Positions 44,736-58,834 are shown, counted from the first letter of the stretch. The stretch: DNA of 64,000 nt from Dallia pectoralis (GCA_029465975.1 CM055756.1:2963101-3027100), one strand, 5' to 3'. The notes: generated by a model not told the origin, from the sequence alone. Numbers and translations are program-made.

Positions 44736-47700
44736 GGTTGTTATACCGGATAAGCCTACGAGCGGGATGACGAATATCCAAGGAATCAGTGTCACTGCAA
44801 AATTATGTTTTGAGTAAGTCCATTTAAATCAACCTTGTTGAAATGCAGTAGAAGACAGAGAAATGAACCCTCCCCCTTCCCCCCAAAGGCTGGGGGAAAG
44901 AAAATACAGAGGTGTCACATGGTTGGAAGTAAGTTCCTATTTAAATACATTAAGTCCTTGCTTTAAATGCACAGCGTCCTTGTGTCTGTACAATAATCAT
45001 GCCTTCAGTGCTCCGGAGTTTTGCAGTGCATTAAGATAAAAGCGCTAGAACAGTGTTTGTTCTGCTACCTCAAAACGAGGGCGCTAAGTGAAGCAGCCTG
45101 CTTTTTTGCAGAAGAGGGATGATGCTAGCCAGAATGTTTTTTTTCTGAGTGGCAACACTTTACACTTCAGAGCTTTGCACACACACACACACACACCACA
45201 CCGTCCATTTGTCACACGTTCGCAGACTCACGTATGTGCGGCAGGGTTTTTTCTACCTAATGTCATGCGTAATACTTCAAATCAAAGACTAACGCATGCT
45301 AAGGTACGTAGCATCACAAAGTGGAATAACTTCAAACGCAGAGGCTCCCCAGTATTGACAAATCAATACACTTCCAAAGCGATTGTAGGAAAATTGTGTA
45401 AAATATAAAGACCACATGCAACTGCACAAGAGACTGGGAGAGAAACCAGAGTTCCTGTAATCCACTAAGTCACACCATGAACTGGAGAGAATTTTCAGAA
45501 GGACTGCAGGCTCTGCTCCCTAATTCACTTTCCATAGTCTCCTCTAGTCAACTATCAGCGGAAAATTGATTAAACCCGAAAACCTCGAACACCGAAACGT
45601 GGCAGAGGTTGCATTTTGCATTAAATGAAAGGTCACTGCCGCGAGGTCATGTTTAACGAACAACAGAAATTAACAAACGGTAAGCGTTTTGCCGCGTTGG
45701 CGGCTGCGGTGAAAACCATTGCATATCTCTTTCACAGCACCTGCAGTCAATGTAAAACGTAGTAAGGGCTCCTTAATTCACTGCGTTCGGACAATTCATA
45801 TCCTATTTGTATAAAACCGCCGAGAAATTGGAAAATAAATTTGTTATGAAGTTTACAAGTTTTCGTGGTGGAGAGCATCGGAGCATTGCATAATGTCATT
45901 ATGAGAGGGGGATGGACGGGGAGACCTTGGTCCCCTGCTTTTCCATGCAAACGCATATATGCACTCACCCCGATAATGAGAATCCACCTCACCAAATCTT
46001 TCAATTCAAGGTCTTGCTTAGATTGACTGTAATGCCTAAGTAATCAGCTTGTTCTGACCTACCTTGTCCCCGGTTAGGATTTATAGCACCCAATTACTGA
46101 TCTCTATTACCTAGTATGCCAAGGGGACGGAAGTCACACTCCTGGACGGAAGGCCACCACTCTGTCTCACAGACTGGGTGACCAGGTGGCACCGGGAAGC
46201 AACCCCTGTCTCTCCCTCTGTCTCTCACCTCCCATTACGTGGCCAAGGACTCCAAAGAACTTTTAATGCTCCCCCGGGCACCCGGATGCCGCCGCCGTCT
46301 CTGTCTATACTGTCTGCGCTGGTGCTATTGTGACAGATTTAAAGGGGTAGCACTGTTTTGATCTATTCCGGGACGGAGATTGATATATTTCACTGCGACA
46401 GTTGAAACTATCTACAGCAAAACGATTTAGCTGAGACGGTAAAGTGATATGTAATGGTTTTCTGTCCTATATTAAAGCTGTATTTTAAAACAATAGTACC
46501 GTAGTAGTGTTTTTGCAGGCTAAAACTGAAGCCGTTAATGACATTAACTGTGAAGCAATCAATTAATGTTGTAAAGTGAAATATAGTCATATCAAAGACG
46601 CTTATGTGCCTGAATCTTTGTTGAGTCAATATCTTTTGAAGTGCACACATTTTAAATACCTCTGAACAAAAATTTAAATTTTTCTCAGTTGGATTTCTTA
46701 ATAAAACTAGTGTGGACCAATTAAAAATCCAATTAGATATACAGTGGTTCTCCTATGTTGATACACAGTTGTAATACTCACGCAGCTCCCATAACTAGGC
46801 TGTCACACAATGCAGTGTGACGGCTGCTACAGTAGGAGCTTAGTTTAGTCAAAATGTATTGCATATTTCGACACAAAAATGATATTTTTTCATTTCAAGG
46901 ACAAGTGTTCACTTTAGTTCCAGTCCAGGCTGCCCAGAAGTAACACACAGGTAGAATGCTAGCTATGCTCTCTATCTAGTTTGGAGCTAGCTAACCAGTT
47001 AACGTTAACACGGTGAAAATAGATCATAACACACACAGGCAACTTTGTAAAATGCATGTGACAGAAAATAAATAGATGTTTTTTCTATTTATTTAATTGC
47101 CTACATGCTTCTAACTTATTTACTTGATCTGCCATTTGCACAATACATCCTGTTTGTACTCCTCTTGCTACGTCTTGCCCTGCACACTGCTAGCCTATAT
47201 ATTATATTTTGCCATTTGCACAATGCTTTAAGTTTGTACTATCCATAAAACACTTGCATAGATGTTCTCCACTTCTGCACATTTGCAATTTGCTACATTG
47301 TTGATCCGAATACCTGTGCATTTACTTATCCATGTGAATCCTTACACTGTATTCAAATATGTACAAACATAGGATGCATTAAAAAAATAAAACACATAAC
47401 AGAACTTTTTAGCTACCAGACTCATTTCAACAACTATTTTTTTTCTTTTAATTTGGCTCAAAATCCAACTTACTTTGAGGGATCATTCGTTAGCATGTTG
47501 TTGGGCAGTGAACGGACGTGTTAGTATTCTGGTGGATCATAATATTATATTGGGCTCTTAGATCGTTGACTATCGGTTCGGTTTTCAGTTCGGATTTTGT
47601 AGTTAGGAAAGTTTCCTAAAAGAAGATTTGAGCCGTCTCATAGTCACGCTTCAAATTCTTCTTTTAATTTCAGTTTTTACCGGTGGAGGAAGGAACATGT

Positions 47701-50004
47701 AAGGGTCCGTCTATTCTTTATTAAAAGCTCTGATTTTGCTGACCTTTACTTTAAGGGCTTGTCATGTAAAATATTTGGCTATCGCTCGTCTCGTCTCTTT
47801 TCCGTATGTGCGTATTGTTTCCGTATTGTTAATCACGTGAAGTGATTAACAATGCATGTAATTGGTCTGTAGTGTCCTGGGTGTGCCGCTAAACCAGTAT
47901 AATAAAGTTGTGCTGGACAACAAGGCAACATTCCATCCAAATAGAAAATCTCAATGATATATTGGTTATTGGTGCTGGTCTGTATAAGAGCTGACTGGGT
48001 CCGCCTGTTTGTGATGGAATACGAAAATGTGTCCTTGTCGCAAAGCTTTAGAAAAATGAAATGCCACAGAATGAAAAATAAATAAACTGTAAAGGCGGTT
48101 AATCCTCCTGTGGATCACTCTGTCATTTACAGCATGTTGTTTATAACCTGACTCCAGCTACAGTGGTGTGATCTTGCCCAATGTTTCTAAAAAATGCAAA
48201 TCTGGTTGGAACAGAATTACAGAGAAGCCCTGTTTTTCTAGCTTTTTTCTCGGGATGCAGAAATTGTGGATTCTCAGGAAAATGTTAAATCCTAGTGTGA
48301 ATGGGGAATCGGAGGCTAGAGCATTTAGTTAACGTGAAGCCCACCTTGTGGCGGCCTGAAGAGAAGAGAAACAGCGAAACACAACCCAGGCAGATAACCG
48401 GCCCTGCGTAAATAGAGTCAGGCAAGCCCTAAACAGTATCCCGAGGCAGTGGCACAGGGATTACCTCCGTGGCTGCCTCGGATATCGTCCCAATCCACCA
48501 TGTCGCTCTGCGTAATCCCCGCTGATGGCGCTACCACCCCCCAGCACCCAACTACGATCAAATGACACCAGACAGCACGGACATGCCTTCGATGCAGTCG
48601 AAGCCTCGTAGGCAAGGTTGGCAATAGCTTCTGCCACCCTTCTACCCACAGACCTACTGCTAGTGGGTGAGTCAACTCCATAAGGAAATGAGGACTTTTC
48701 CAGCGGGGGGGCAATTGTTGTTGTTTCCTAATAACGTGAGTTGAGACGGAGCTCGAGGCCATAACTTAAAAAAAATAAAATCTCACTTCAATGAGAATTC
48801 AGTAAGTGTGTTTCCCCAGTGGGAAAAATATTATTAAAAAAATAGGGCCGCGGATATGATGGATTCTCCGAGCATTAAGCGAGCTTCTAATTTATGGGAT
48901 GCTAGCCAAACATGAATCATAGTCATATGCAATGATTCTATTACCGTTTCATGCACGTAAAAATAGTATTTCGGTAAATCCGTACGGACATTTAAAATAT
49001 TAAAAAAGGAGAGGGGGAATGTGGGGTTTCAAGGAGACGGAGGGGGGGGTTATTTTCCAGGTTATTTTCCAGGATCCCTTCCACACATCACCTATTATTC
49101 ACAATCATTCACTGATACATTTCTCTAGCTAAAGAAACCTTGAGCAGAAATGTGTCTGGAATTTCCCATCCCCGCAAAGTCCAAGTCCAACGCTTTTCAT
49201 AGCAGACTGGAGAAAAAAACGCACATTCTCTCCCCATTGTCGATATCCTTGACTTGAATATTTCTATAATGGCGTGACCTATTTTCCATTCAGGACAACT
49301 ATTACGGAACACTTTTTTGCCAATTTCACTCTGTGAAAAGAAAGAGTCTAATCCATTGGAAACGGTGGGCAGCGATCTCCAGCGCCGATAGGATTGGTCG
49401 TGGCTCGGCAAGCATGATGCTTTCTGCACAGACAATGATCCACCGACCTGGCACTTCTCTCAACTATTCAAAGTCCTCGTGCACATTGCGTGGCCTCGCT
49501 CATGTCAGGCACTCGGATACAAGGCCGGCCCGGTTCGTCTGCGCCAAAACCCAACCGACGGCCGCGTTTTCCGTTTAATTCCGATCGTGTTTCTGTGATG
49601 ACGAGATGCCCCGCAGCGCATATTACTCTGGCTCAGAACTATTTCGCCGAGATTGGAAAGTGAGATGGATAAAGCCAACGCGCACTAATCGTTGAAAACA
49701 CGAAATCCGAGCTTTTTCTTTGTTAAAAAGACACAACGTCGCGCCCAAGTGTTTGAGTCAGGTCAAGTAAAGCTCGGCTCCCCGGCGCGTGTCTGACAGA
49801 GGAGGGTGAATTAATTAGGATTATAAATTGCACGTGTCATACGAGTCGTCTTTCCGATCATCAGTTAATGAGGTGAAACATGTGGAAGGGCGTTTCTCCG
49901 AATGAACAGAGCTCGGCCAACAAACATGGGAGGAAATCATGGATGCCTGAGGAACAGAGAGGAGTGACGACTGTAATCACTATCAAATAAGTCTTCAAGT
50001 GAAG
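44736..50004. other. Non-coding stretch
   Basis: It contains a CA run (45179-45197) and a direct repeat in AT-rich DNA: GCCATTTGCACAAT at 47131 and 47211, followed in both by TTTGTACT. A palindrome lies at 47826-47852. A 114-codon minus frame (48418-48762) has no recognised domain. Positions 49380-49960 are CpG-containing unique DNA with GAATTAATTAGG near 49808. Confidence 0.4.
47826..47852. repeat. 27-bp palindrome with 11-bp perfect arms
   Basis: TTGTTAATCAC and its exact complement flank GTGAA. The arms contain GTTAAT and ATTAAC, homeodomain/HNF1-like half sites in inverted arrangement. Confidence 0.9.
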
Positions 50005-50059
50005 TCGTGATTTCATCGTAATTTCATCGTGATTTCATCGTGATTTCATCGTGATTTCA
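50005..50059. repeat. Five tandem 11-bp units (TCGTGATTTCA)
   Basis: Five copies; the second has TCGTAATTTCA. Confidence 0.95.
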
Positions 50060-52487
50060 TTCATATTTGTTTGCCGATGCCGGGGCACCGAGATGAAAAT
50101 ATTGTCATACTGGAACTCACGAATTAAAACGAACAGGTTCTTCCTCGCCCTGACCTCCATTAAACACACTTCATCATTGATGAGCCCTGATACCATCTGC
50201 TATCGATCGGAGAGCATCAGTATGGCCAATCCTGCCTCATCGCAAGGAGGTCATCCAAAGCAATCAGGGTCCCGTTGTGAGATTGATCCGGCGCGGGGCT
50301 CTGAGAGCTGGCCGCTTGGATCTACCGAGGCCTAAAAGTCTGGAGTGTATGCTGGTTATGTACCCTAACCACCATCCCTCTAAGGAGGTTAGAGGAGGGG
50401 AGCGTCTCAAATCTAAATGCTAATGTCTTCTTTAAGAGCCTGGATGCCCTTTATCCACTCCAGTGAGATGTGAGGGAAAGCTCTCCATGTCTCGACAGCT
50501 CCGTCTTGTCTCCGCCGCTGACCCACCTCCTACCACCCTCCCACACGGGTTACTGGTACAAACCACGTATAATGGGATTCCAAGCTGCCCACGGAGCAGA
50601 CATGGATCCTTTATGCACCTATACCTGCGTGTTATTGTGATGAACCTAAAACCGCGTCGAACTTGTCAGGAGATCTATGCTTTTTTCAATTAGCGCCGCG
50701 GAAGCGCTCCGTAAAATATCGGAAATGGCTCGGCTATTTACTCGAATACTCGTTCGGCTGGAAAACTTTTCAAATGACAGAACGACGGTTTTGGTTTCCT
50801 TCACCATAATATTGCCTGCGAATCTAATCAAAATTCTGCAAAATTGGAATTCATCCTCATTATAATTGACACAAAGCGAAATGACCAAGCGTGGCCTCCG
50901 TGAACAAAAACTAGGATGAACCATTAGGAACTCTTTTAGCCAGACCAAAATAAAAAGCCTTACACCTTACATTATGCGTCCACCTGCGAACTAGACTGCA
51001 AGCCATCTCCAACCTTCGACTGTGCAAATAATTCAATTTCTCTCTCGCTTTCTCCCCAAGTCTTTCTATAAGGTCCATTCATTTTTCACAACATTTGCAG
51101 TGGGGAGCGTATCAAAGGCACATTTCGCCAGAGAATCCAGCAGCTTTTCGGCGCCGGAACATCGAGTATCGTGGGCATCTCCATAGCAACAGAGATCAGA
51201 AGGCAAAGGTCAAGCTGGGAGAGAGCTGGGAGAGGTGTAGCGGTGCTCGGCGGGCTGGGGTAGGCTGGGGGCGGTGGAAGCTAGGCTTGACGTGGGTCGT
51301 TTCCCTTCCCTACAGTCGGCGCGCTCATCATCTCCTATCTACCCCCCGTTAGCTCTGTGGAGGTTTAGCTGGAGTCAATAAACCTTCTGCAAAGGTTAAG
51401 GAGACCTAGGAGAAACATGTTATGCAAACAGTACGGCAGTGTTACAGTCTTCTGTTCCGTCTTCCATCGTAAAAGTCAATTATAGAAAAATATTTGGTTT
51501 CCCTTTCGCTCTCTCTTAGTCATTTGACTCGTGGTTTTATATTCTCTGATGTTCACCTTTAAACACACAAACGTCGATCTTTAACACAACTTGTTTAAGT
51601 GAAATAATTCTGCTGTTGATAGTTCGATATGAACATGTGCCCATCTTGTTTTTGCTAATTAAGATGCTGGCGACAGTGTGATTACATTTTCTTGTAAGCA
51701 AGTTACGTTTGCTTTTCTCACTGATACATACCCAACAGAGATGATGTTGGCGACTAACATCATGAGGACCAAAGGGGTAAAAGCAAGTGAAGCTGGTACT
51801 TAAAAGCCAGCTAAAGCCAATCGAATAATGATAAATTATTTAATGAATTAATTAGAAACACCAAAATCAACTGTTTGTTACATTAAGAAAACACTGATAT
51901 GCTTAGAAAAGGCCATCACTTATAGATCAGGTAAGACTTCTATATAGAGGATTAATGGTAAAGGAAGAGCAAACATCCAATATATCAGGAATAATCTTAA
52001 CGAGCTAGACATAGATCTAAGCGGGAATACCGAACACAGTAGAAAACAATGTACATTATTCATAGGGAAAACTTATGAACTTCACAAATAAGACTCGAGA
52101 ACGAAAGCAAAGCCTGGTTTGAAAAAAAAAGCCTGTTGAGTTCTTTAACCAATGTCCATACAATAAGACAAAAATTCTGTTCCTGGAGTAACAGCAAGGT
52201 GATATGGTCCACGAGAAAGCACGTCTATGAAATGTGCTGAAGTAGAGGTAGCGGTTTGGGCGTATGTGATGGCAATTGGAGCTGACTGAATTCTGTTCCA
52301 TGAATCTCACAAGCTGAAGACATGACTGAAGTGAAAGAAAAAGACCCCAAAACAAGCACAAACTGAAGATGGTAGCAGGGCTGGTTTGGCAGAACTTCAC
52401 CAAGGAAGAAACCCTGCAATCTACTATATCTATGGGACTGTGACTTCTGGCAATAATTGTGTGCAATGGGGGTGTGAGATCATGTTG
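50060..52487. other. Non-coding stretch
   Basis: No gene or repeat was recognised. Positions 50100-50330 and 50690-50860 are CpG-containing unique DNA. Frames stay below 100 codons, apart from the frame that enters the 43-bp array. Confidence 0.4.
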
Positions 52488-52764
52488 TAATAGTGTTGGT
52501 GTGTGGTTGTATTGTGTTGGTATGCATGTGTAATAGTGTTGGTGTGTGGTTGTATTGTGTTGGTATGCACGTGTACTAGTGTTGGTGTGTGGTTGTATTG
52601 TGTTGGTATGCACGTGTAATAGTGTTGGTGTGTGGTTGTATTGTGTTGTTATGCACGTGTACTAGTGTTGGTGTGTGGTTGTATTGTGTTGGTATGCACA
52701 TGTAATAGTGTTGGTGTGTGGTTGTATTGTGTTGTTATGCACGTGTACTAGTGTTGGTGTGTGG
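52488..52764. repeat. 43-bp minisatellite, 6.4 copies
   Basis: Units start at 52488, 52531, 52574, 52617, 52660 and 52703, with a partial copy at 52746. Each begins TAATAG or TACTAG, alternating from the second copy on, and ends GGTATGCACGTG or a variant. The unit is T and G rich. Confidence 0.96.
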
Positions 52765-53068
52765 CTGCCATGTCGGCCTAATCCTGGGCCACGGCTGCTC
52801 CTTTCAGGGTCTTGAAAATGCTTTTCTTAGTAACATGAATCAGTTTCTTGGGGAGAACTTTCACCTCTCAGCTTGGGAGCGGCGAGTGCCGGATTTTGCT
52901 GGAAATGCCCTCAAAATGAATCTCACAGTCGGCACTTTAACTTCATAGTCATTGTACATTTGCGAAATCGTCAAAGGCTGTAATACTGAGCACAAAAGGT
53001 AAATATAGCTGTTGCTGTCCAAAATCCTTTGATGTCCTACCTCCAGTCATTGAGCCAATGGTTAGCTG

Positions 53069-53225
53069 CCAGACGTGCAAACACTACTGGGAAACATACA
53101 TTTAGCTGAAGACAGCCACATAAAATGGTATCGACAAGGTAACGCCAGTTGCCAGATGTTCCAACACTACAGGGAAACATACACTTAGCCGAACGCAGAC
53201 ACACAGAATGGTATCCACAACATAG
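53069..53225. repeat. Diverged 83-bp tandem duplication
   Basis: CCAGACGTGCAAACACTAC (53069) and CCAGATGTTCCAACACTAC (53152) start two copies that share GGGAAACATACA, TTAGC, GAA, and AATGGTATC. About a fifth of the bases differ, so it is old. Confidence 0.8.
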
Positions 53226-54620
53226 CCTGCCCGTTGTCTGAAACTGCTACGAGGTAAGAATTGGTGGATGAAAATAGATCTAAAGACAATGGTAAGTACG
53301 CAGAAATATGTCTAATCCTGAAAATTGGCAAGTGTCGCTGTTCGTGAATCCAATGGCCTTGTAGGAAGGAAGAACAGCGTTTGCACGGCAAAGCAATGGA
53401 AGGAAACCCATGAAATAGCCTCGAAACAGGTGGCCTCGAAAAACGAGTGGGGAGGCAACATCTATTCTCGTCACTACGGAATCGCTGAGGAGTTTTGATG
53501 CTACTTAAAAGTAAACAACGTCTCGAGGTCGAACCCATTAAATTATATCCTCAAGAATGATGGACCGCATCAAATGTATCGCTTAATGATGAAATCCGGT
53601 TAATAAACCCATATGGTTGACCCAGACTTCATTAGACACTATTATGTAAATCTGTGTAGTATCCACGATAGACAGCTCCACTGTGAAGGTAGGTGACGAC
53701 AGCACCGCTTCATACAGGCTGCTAACTAGCAACGTTACCTGCGGGGCAAAACCGAGGGCTCCGATATTATTGACAGCTGAGAATGAGCCGACATTTGGAG
53801 GCTTAAAAATAAGACCCAAAAACGTTAAAAATAAGAGCCACCATTACGCTCGACCAAGCTAGGAGGACTGACGGCTTTCTGATATCCTTCTAGGAGGTGC
53901 GAAAAAGAAATCCAATGAAAGCTGTTGATTGAGGGTTAAATGCGATCCGACCATCGTCTGATATCCGTTCAGACGAATGAGACAGACTGTTGTAATAGAC
54001 GTGCACGAGGCAGGACACAGACATATGGAGTATGTGAGACCTTTAATATAACTGAAACATACATAACAAGAACACTGTCACAGGAAGGAGATACGCTAGC
54101 GGAGGAGGAAGTTTTATGGGGACAGTGACCAGGAACCTTGGTCCCCTCAATAACAACAAACAGGTGCCTGTGCTCTGATGGAGACAGGGTGGCTGGGTTT
54201 TACTGGTACTGATGGGGTGTGAGGGGAGTCCTGGACAGAAGACCCGGTAGAGAGGGAACTGAAAGCATTTGACACGAGTCCTCCGTTCAGCTGCTGTGTC
54301 CTATTCTACATGCACGAGGCAGGACACCTGTGCAGGGAGAACAGAGGATTTATTTTATTTTGAAATAACATCGATGTAAGGAAACTAGACATGAAAAGAC
54401 AACAAATGAAAAAAACGGATCAGGCAGGGCTGATGTGCCAGGATGTGACAAGTAGTTTAGAGAAATGGTATTGACACACAATCATTTCATAGCCAAAACG
54501 AAACCAGATGAATGAAAAATTAAATCCAAACACAGCCCACGTTTATCCCACCTATAGCATGGAACGCATTCATATCTTTTGCAGGTTCCCTTTTTTCAAT
54601 TAAAGTCTTAATTGAGGACC

Positions 54621-54641
54621 TGTATATATATATATATATAT
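54621..54641. repeat. TA microsatellite
   Basis: About ten TA dinucleotides. Confidence 0.95.
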
Positions 54642-57600
54642 CATCTATAAATGTACTGTTCAGATTGGTGCACTACAGCTTTAATTTGCCTTATTCCAAG
54701 ACAACTGGCAGATTGCTAAATATCGTACACATCCCAGTCATTCCAAGACTGATATGAGAAGCATGAGAAAGGCAAAAACTGTCTTTTGATTGGATGGACC
54801 CTGTTTCACAGCATCCTCTTTCTAAATGAAGCACTACAATCCTGTCTACAACCGCTATTTTATCCACATAAAGATACAGAACAGATATGAAAACAAATAA
54901 TATTGGGCTGAACTGTAATGTATTGATAAAAATGTTATTAACATAAATTCTGTGGATAATCGTTGGTTCACGGGATTCCCTATATGAATAACATAAAAAT
55001 GTATAGTAATGGTAAAATAATGATGCTTCACACTGTACAGAAGAGAAATAGACTAATTACAAGCTTACCGTGACACTGAAAGAGGAATCTAATAAAAATA
55101 GAAAGAAAAAAAAGAGTTTGAACCATAACATGTACCAGTTTGATTTAAAGTGAAGGATTGACAGCTATATTTATGACATTATATGAAAAAGACGGTTTTA
55201 CAACAAAAATTGTTTCTGTATTTTTGAAAATCAAACAGTCCTGACTGAAGAATCTGCCCTAAAGAAACGTCACATTTGAATAATCGAATCTGCTACTGAA
55301 AAAACTGTGCAAATACCTTTTTTATTTTTCCAAATGTTCACCTATTCTTTTCCTGAAATTCAATTCTCTATTACGGGGCTTGCCTCCTCTCAGAAACGCC
55401 ACAATAGGTACAGAATAGCGAAACATCGAAACACGTTTCCTCCAAGCTTGTCTTGCCAAGATGTTCTGATTTTTTTCACACGGCTCGCTCAACCAGGAAG
55501 TGTTTAACTGGTACACGTTTTCTTGAGGGTAACACATTCCCCAGCTTTACAACCGTGATTAAGATTGCAGGCGTCTGCCCTTATCACGAGGAATTGCTAG
55601 AGCGCGACGTGACAAGATTGCCCTGTGAGACTCTAGACCAGCGCCAGGCAGCGCCAAATCACATCGTCCAATGCTAGATTCCCGTGTCGCGTAGGTATAC
55701 CGTGACCGAGATTTAAACACCAAGCCACAAACTGTATTGTTGGGCGGCCGGGGGAAACACTGTAGATATGTGAGTCGATCGGTGGACAGTGGAGGTTAGG
55801 AGTTGTACCTGGTTACCTAATGACACCCTACCAGGTGACAATGAATGGATGGACAGGTCGTTTCTCCAGTTGGATTTGGGAGGGAAAGGATGGGTGAAGG
55901 AAGGAAAAGTCCTTTACCAGAGAAGTGGAGGAGGTGTGGGGAGGGCTTGGTGTGGGTTGTGTGTTTTTCTGGGGTGAAGAGGTAAAGTTAGACAGGTTAG
56001 AAATAAATGAAAGGGACATTGGGAAATATAGGATGATTCAAGAGATTATGATTTATATGCAATGACATATTGAGATCCGCACATGTGCTAAAGGTAATTT
56101 GTACCTTACAGCCAGCCTGTGCATCCACTGCTTTGATAATAATGATTATATCTTACAGTTCTAAGTCATTCAGCTTAACAGCTGCTCCAAATGACTAATA
56201 CAGCTAGGTAGGACAAAGGAGGAACAAATAGCTGTGAAATATGCAACCACTAATCCCGGCAATGAACAGTTAGCAGTTCCTGACTGAAATTAAATCGTAG
56301 AAGTGTTAAGTAAAGCCTGAAAGATTTCAAAGTCTACGTTTAAAAGCACGGGACCGTTTTTCCACAGCCTCGGGGCCGGCAGCAATGAGACTCTGTCTCC
56401 TTCACAGCTGAGGTTTGAATCAGGATGTAAGAGGGGACGACGCGGCGGGAGATTACCCCTGGAAGCTCCGTGTTTGGCCGAGCCTTGGCTTCCAAATCCC
56501 TCAATAATGAAATGATGTCAAATTATTACTTCCAATTAGAATGAAATTATAGCACATTAACCTCTACGGCGAGGATCTCAAGGTTGGTAGAGAGGGGGGG
56601 TAAGGCGCACCGGGATCCTTTTCACACATGTGTCTCGCACATCCTCTGTGTACGCTGCCAGCACCAAAGTGTTCCAGGTTCTCCACCAACCATTTACTTT
56701 ATAAGAGCAAAAACAAAGCAAACGGAACATGGTGTGACGAACAGCCCGGGCTGCCAATCACTGGTGGGGCTCCAAAGGCATACGTTCAAGGAGAATGAAA
56801 TGCCCCCCATTGATTGGCCGCGCTGCTTTCGGTCCCACCGCACAGCGATTTTCCGATCGATACCCGAGAGATAAGCAGCCATCAGATGGCTGACATTGAT
56901 GTTGCACTGTACCACCAGTATATATATGGGGGTGGGCAGGCTGGGCAGATGACTGCTTCCAACCTGTGTCACGCCACATTCACAACCCGGAAGACAGAGG
57001 AAGGAGAATGACAACGAAGATGTGTGTCCTCAATTGAAACAAAACCACCGGTATGGGACGTGGAAGGTGTCCTCCCCTTGCATTGCATTGTCATGGAGGA
57101 ACTAGTTGCCCAGAATGGTTTGTAACCTAGACCATCACAAACTGGTTCATCCACACAGCACACCAGACCGTGGTTTTGGGCTCAAACCCAGGCACAGAGA
57201 CCCATAGCTCATGCTTAACCATCCTTTGCACTTATCTCCCACATTTAATCCTCCTCTTTTGATGGAACGATAGCGTAGCTGCTTATAGGCTAACCGGCTG
57301 GTTTAATCTAGTCAGGGCAATTGTCTCACAAGCTTCTAGAGGACAAAGACTCAAAGGCTAATTGCTCACAGCGGGTCAGCGTGGGGTTAAAGCTTTAGAA
57401 GGTGAGTGCTAAGCACAGCGACACCGCAACATGGATGAATTACCCAAAAACGGAACCGCTGTTAGCACTCAGTTTGTTTTCCGAAGACAATAACAGAACG
57501 CGGAAAAAGGAAGAAAACGCTGGGAGAAAATGAAATGACGGCATGGTGGTGTTTTGTTAAATTGCGCTGTCAAACGATTTATCCTTTCTAATTTCCTGGA

Positions 57601-57682
57601 GCGCAGATGATGGAGCATGAGTTCTGACAGCTGGATGAAAGAAGGCCCATTTTCCATCTCACCTCGAGCAATATTTGTAAAT

Positions 57683-57730
57683 GTAATAATTAATGAATTA
57701 TGTCATGTCAAATGACAATTGATAGACACG
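57683..57730. promoter_or_regulatory. Cluster of homeodomain/TALE-type sites
   Basis: TAATAATTAATGAATTA is followed by TGTCAAATGACA (57706-57717), an inverted pair of TGTCA, the MEIS/TGIF-type half site, and then ATTGAT, a PBX-type half site. The sequence is unique and not part of any repeat seen. Function is inferred from motif types only. Confidence 0.3.
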
Positions 57731-58270
57731 GTGACCTTGTGTCAGGAAATGGTTTAGCCACAGAGACGCATTAAAGTGTCATGGATGACAACTGCAGTAC
57801 AATAAATGCTGACCACATAGACATACCATACAAACCAGTGTACTAAGTACTTCCAAGTGTTGACAAGACAACTGCCTATTTTTCTCACGCGTTATAATTT
57901 TGAAGATTTATCCTCGAAATACTTGTTGAAATATGACATGATATTTTACCAGGGGTTTTGTGTAAAGAGACGTGTGATGTTCTGACAGTAGGACTAGCTC
58001 AACTCAAACGACTCAAGCGGTTTAAGATGGGACATTTTCAAGAGAATTGACTTGTACACTACACACTATCTATAATTTGCAGTCCATGAAACTTCAGCGA
58101 TTACCCCTCGTGGTAATTCTAGAAATATAGGATCTATGGAACATGATTTCAAATGATTTCAAATGAACACTGGAAACAAATACATATTGTTGTACATCAT
58201 GTTCATCAGAATAACTACTTTTGGAATCCAGTATGACTGACACTTCTAAGTCAAAGCTAAGTCCCCAGGA

Positions 58271-58567
58271 AGTTGTGTATGTTGTGTTGAAGTTGTGTAT
58301 GTTGTGTTGAAGTCGTGTATGTTGTGTTGAAGTCATATATGTTGTGTTGAAGTTGTGTATGTTGTGTTGAAGTCGTGTATGTTGTGTTGAAGTCATATAT
58401 GTTGTATTGAAGTCGTGTATGTTGTGTTGAAGTCGTGTATGTTGTGTTGAAGTCATATATGTTGTATTGAAGTCGTGTATGTTGTGTTGAAGTCGTGCTG
58501 AAGTCGTGTAGGTCGTGTTGAACTTGTGTTGCTGTCATGTAGGTCGTGTTGACGTCGTGTATGTAGG
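58271..58567. repeat. 20-bp minisatellite with 60-bp higher-order repeat
   Basis: Eleven good units AGTTGTGTATGTTGTGTTGA (58271-58490), then degenerate continuation to about 58567. The AGTCATATAT variant recurs at 58331, 58391 and 58451, every third unit. Confidence 0.96.
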
Positions 58568-58744
58568 CATCTTAGGGAGGAGTGATGATAGCCGTGTGGG
58601 AGCCCTGGCAAGATGGGACAGTCCCAGAAGCGTCCCGGCAGAGCTGTCACTTCCCTCCCCTGTTACAGGTGCTCCACACAGGGGAGCTGGCAGCCCTGAC
58701 GGACGCCTCCTCCCAGGGATTTATGGGAAATGACAGCCCTTTCT

Positions 58745-58752
58745 ATATAAAG
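58745..58752 (+). promoter_or_regulatory. TATA box candidate (TATATAAA)
   Basis: CTATATAAAGCCCC is a near-ideal TATA box, with GC-rich sequence on the 3' side. A start would be expected near 58775-58780. The first ATG after that is at 58835 and opens a 36-codon frame. Confidence 0.35.
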
Positions 58753-58834
58753 CCCCAGAGTGGCGAGGGAGGAAAGGGGACAGTTCCAAACAACCGGCAC
58801 ACACGAGCTGAAACAAGCTGGAATTTATTTTCTC

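Larger units (their letters stand above)
52765..58270. other. Non-coding stretch
   Basis: It holds an old 83-bp direct duplication (53069-53225), a TA microsatellite (54621-54641) and a homeodomain-type cluster at 57683-57730. Frames of up to 117 codons (53185-53538, minus) lack recognisable domains and the longest overlaps the duplication. No transposon was recognised. Confidence 0.4.

Noticed and set aside
48418..48762. 114-codon minus frame and an overlapping 62-codon frame
   Set aside because: The overlapping frame looked faintly protein-like (AIANLAYEASTASKA) but no family was recognised and the two frames compete.
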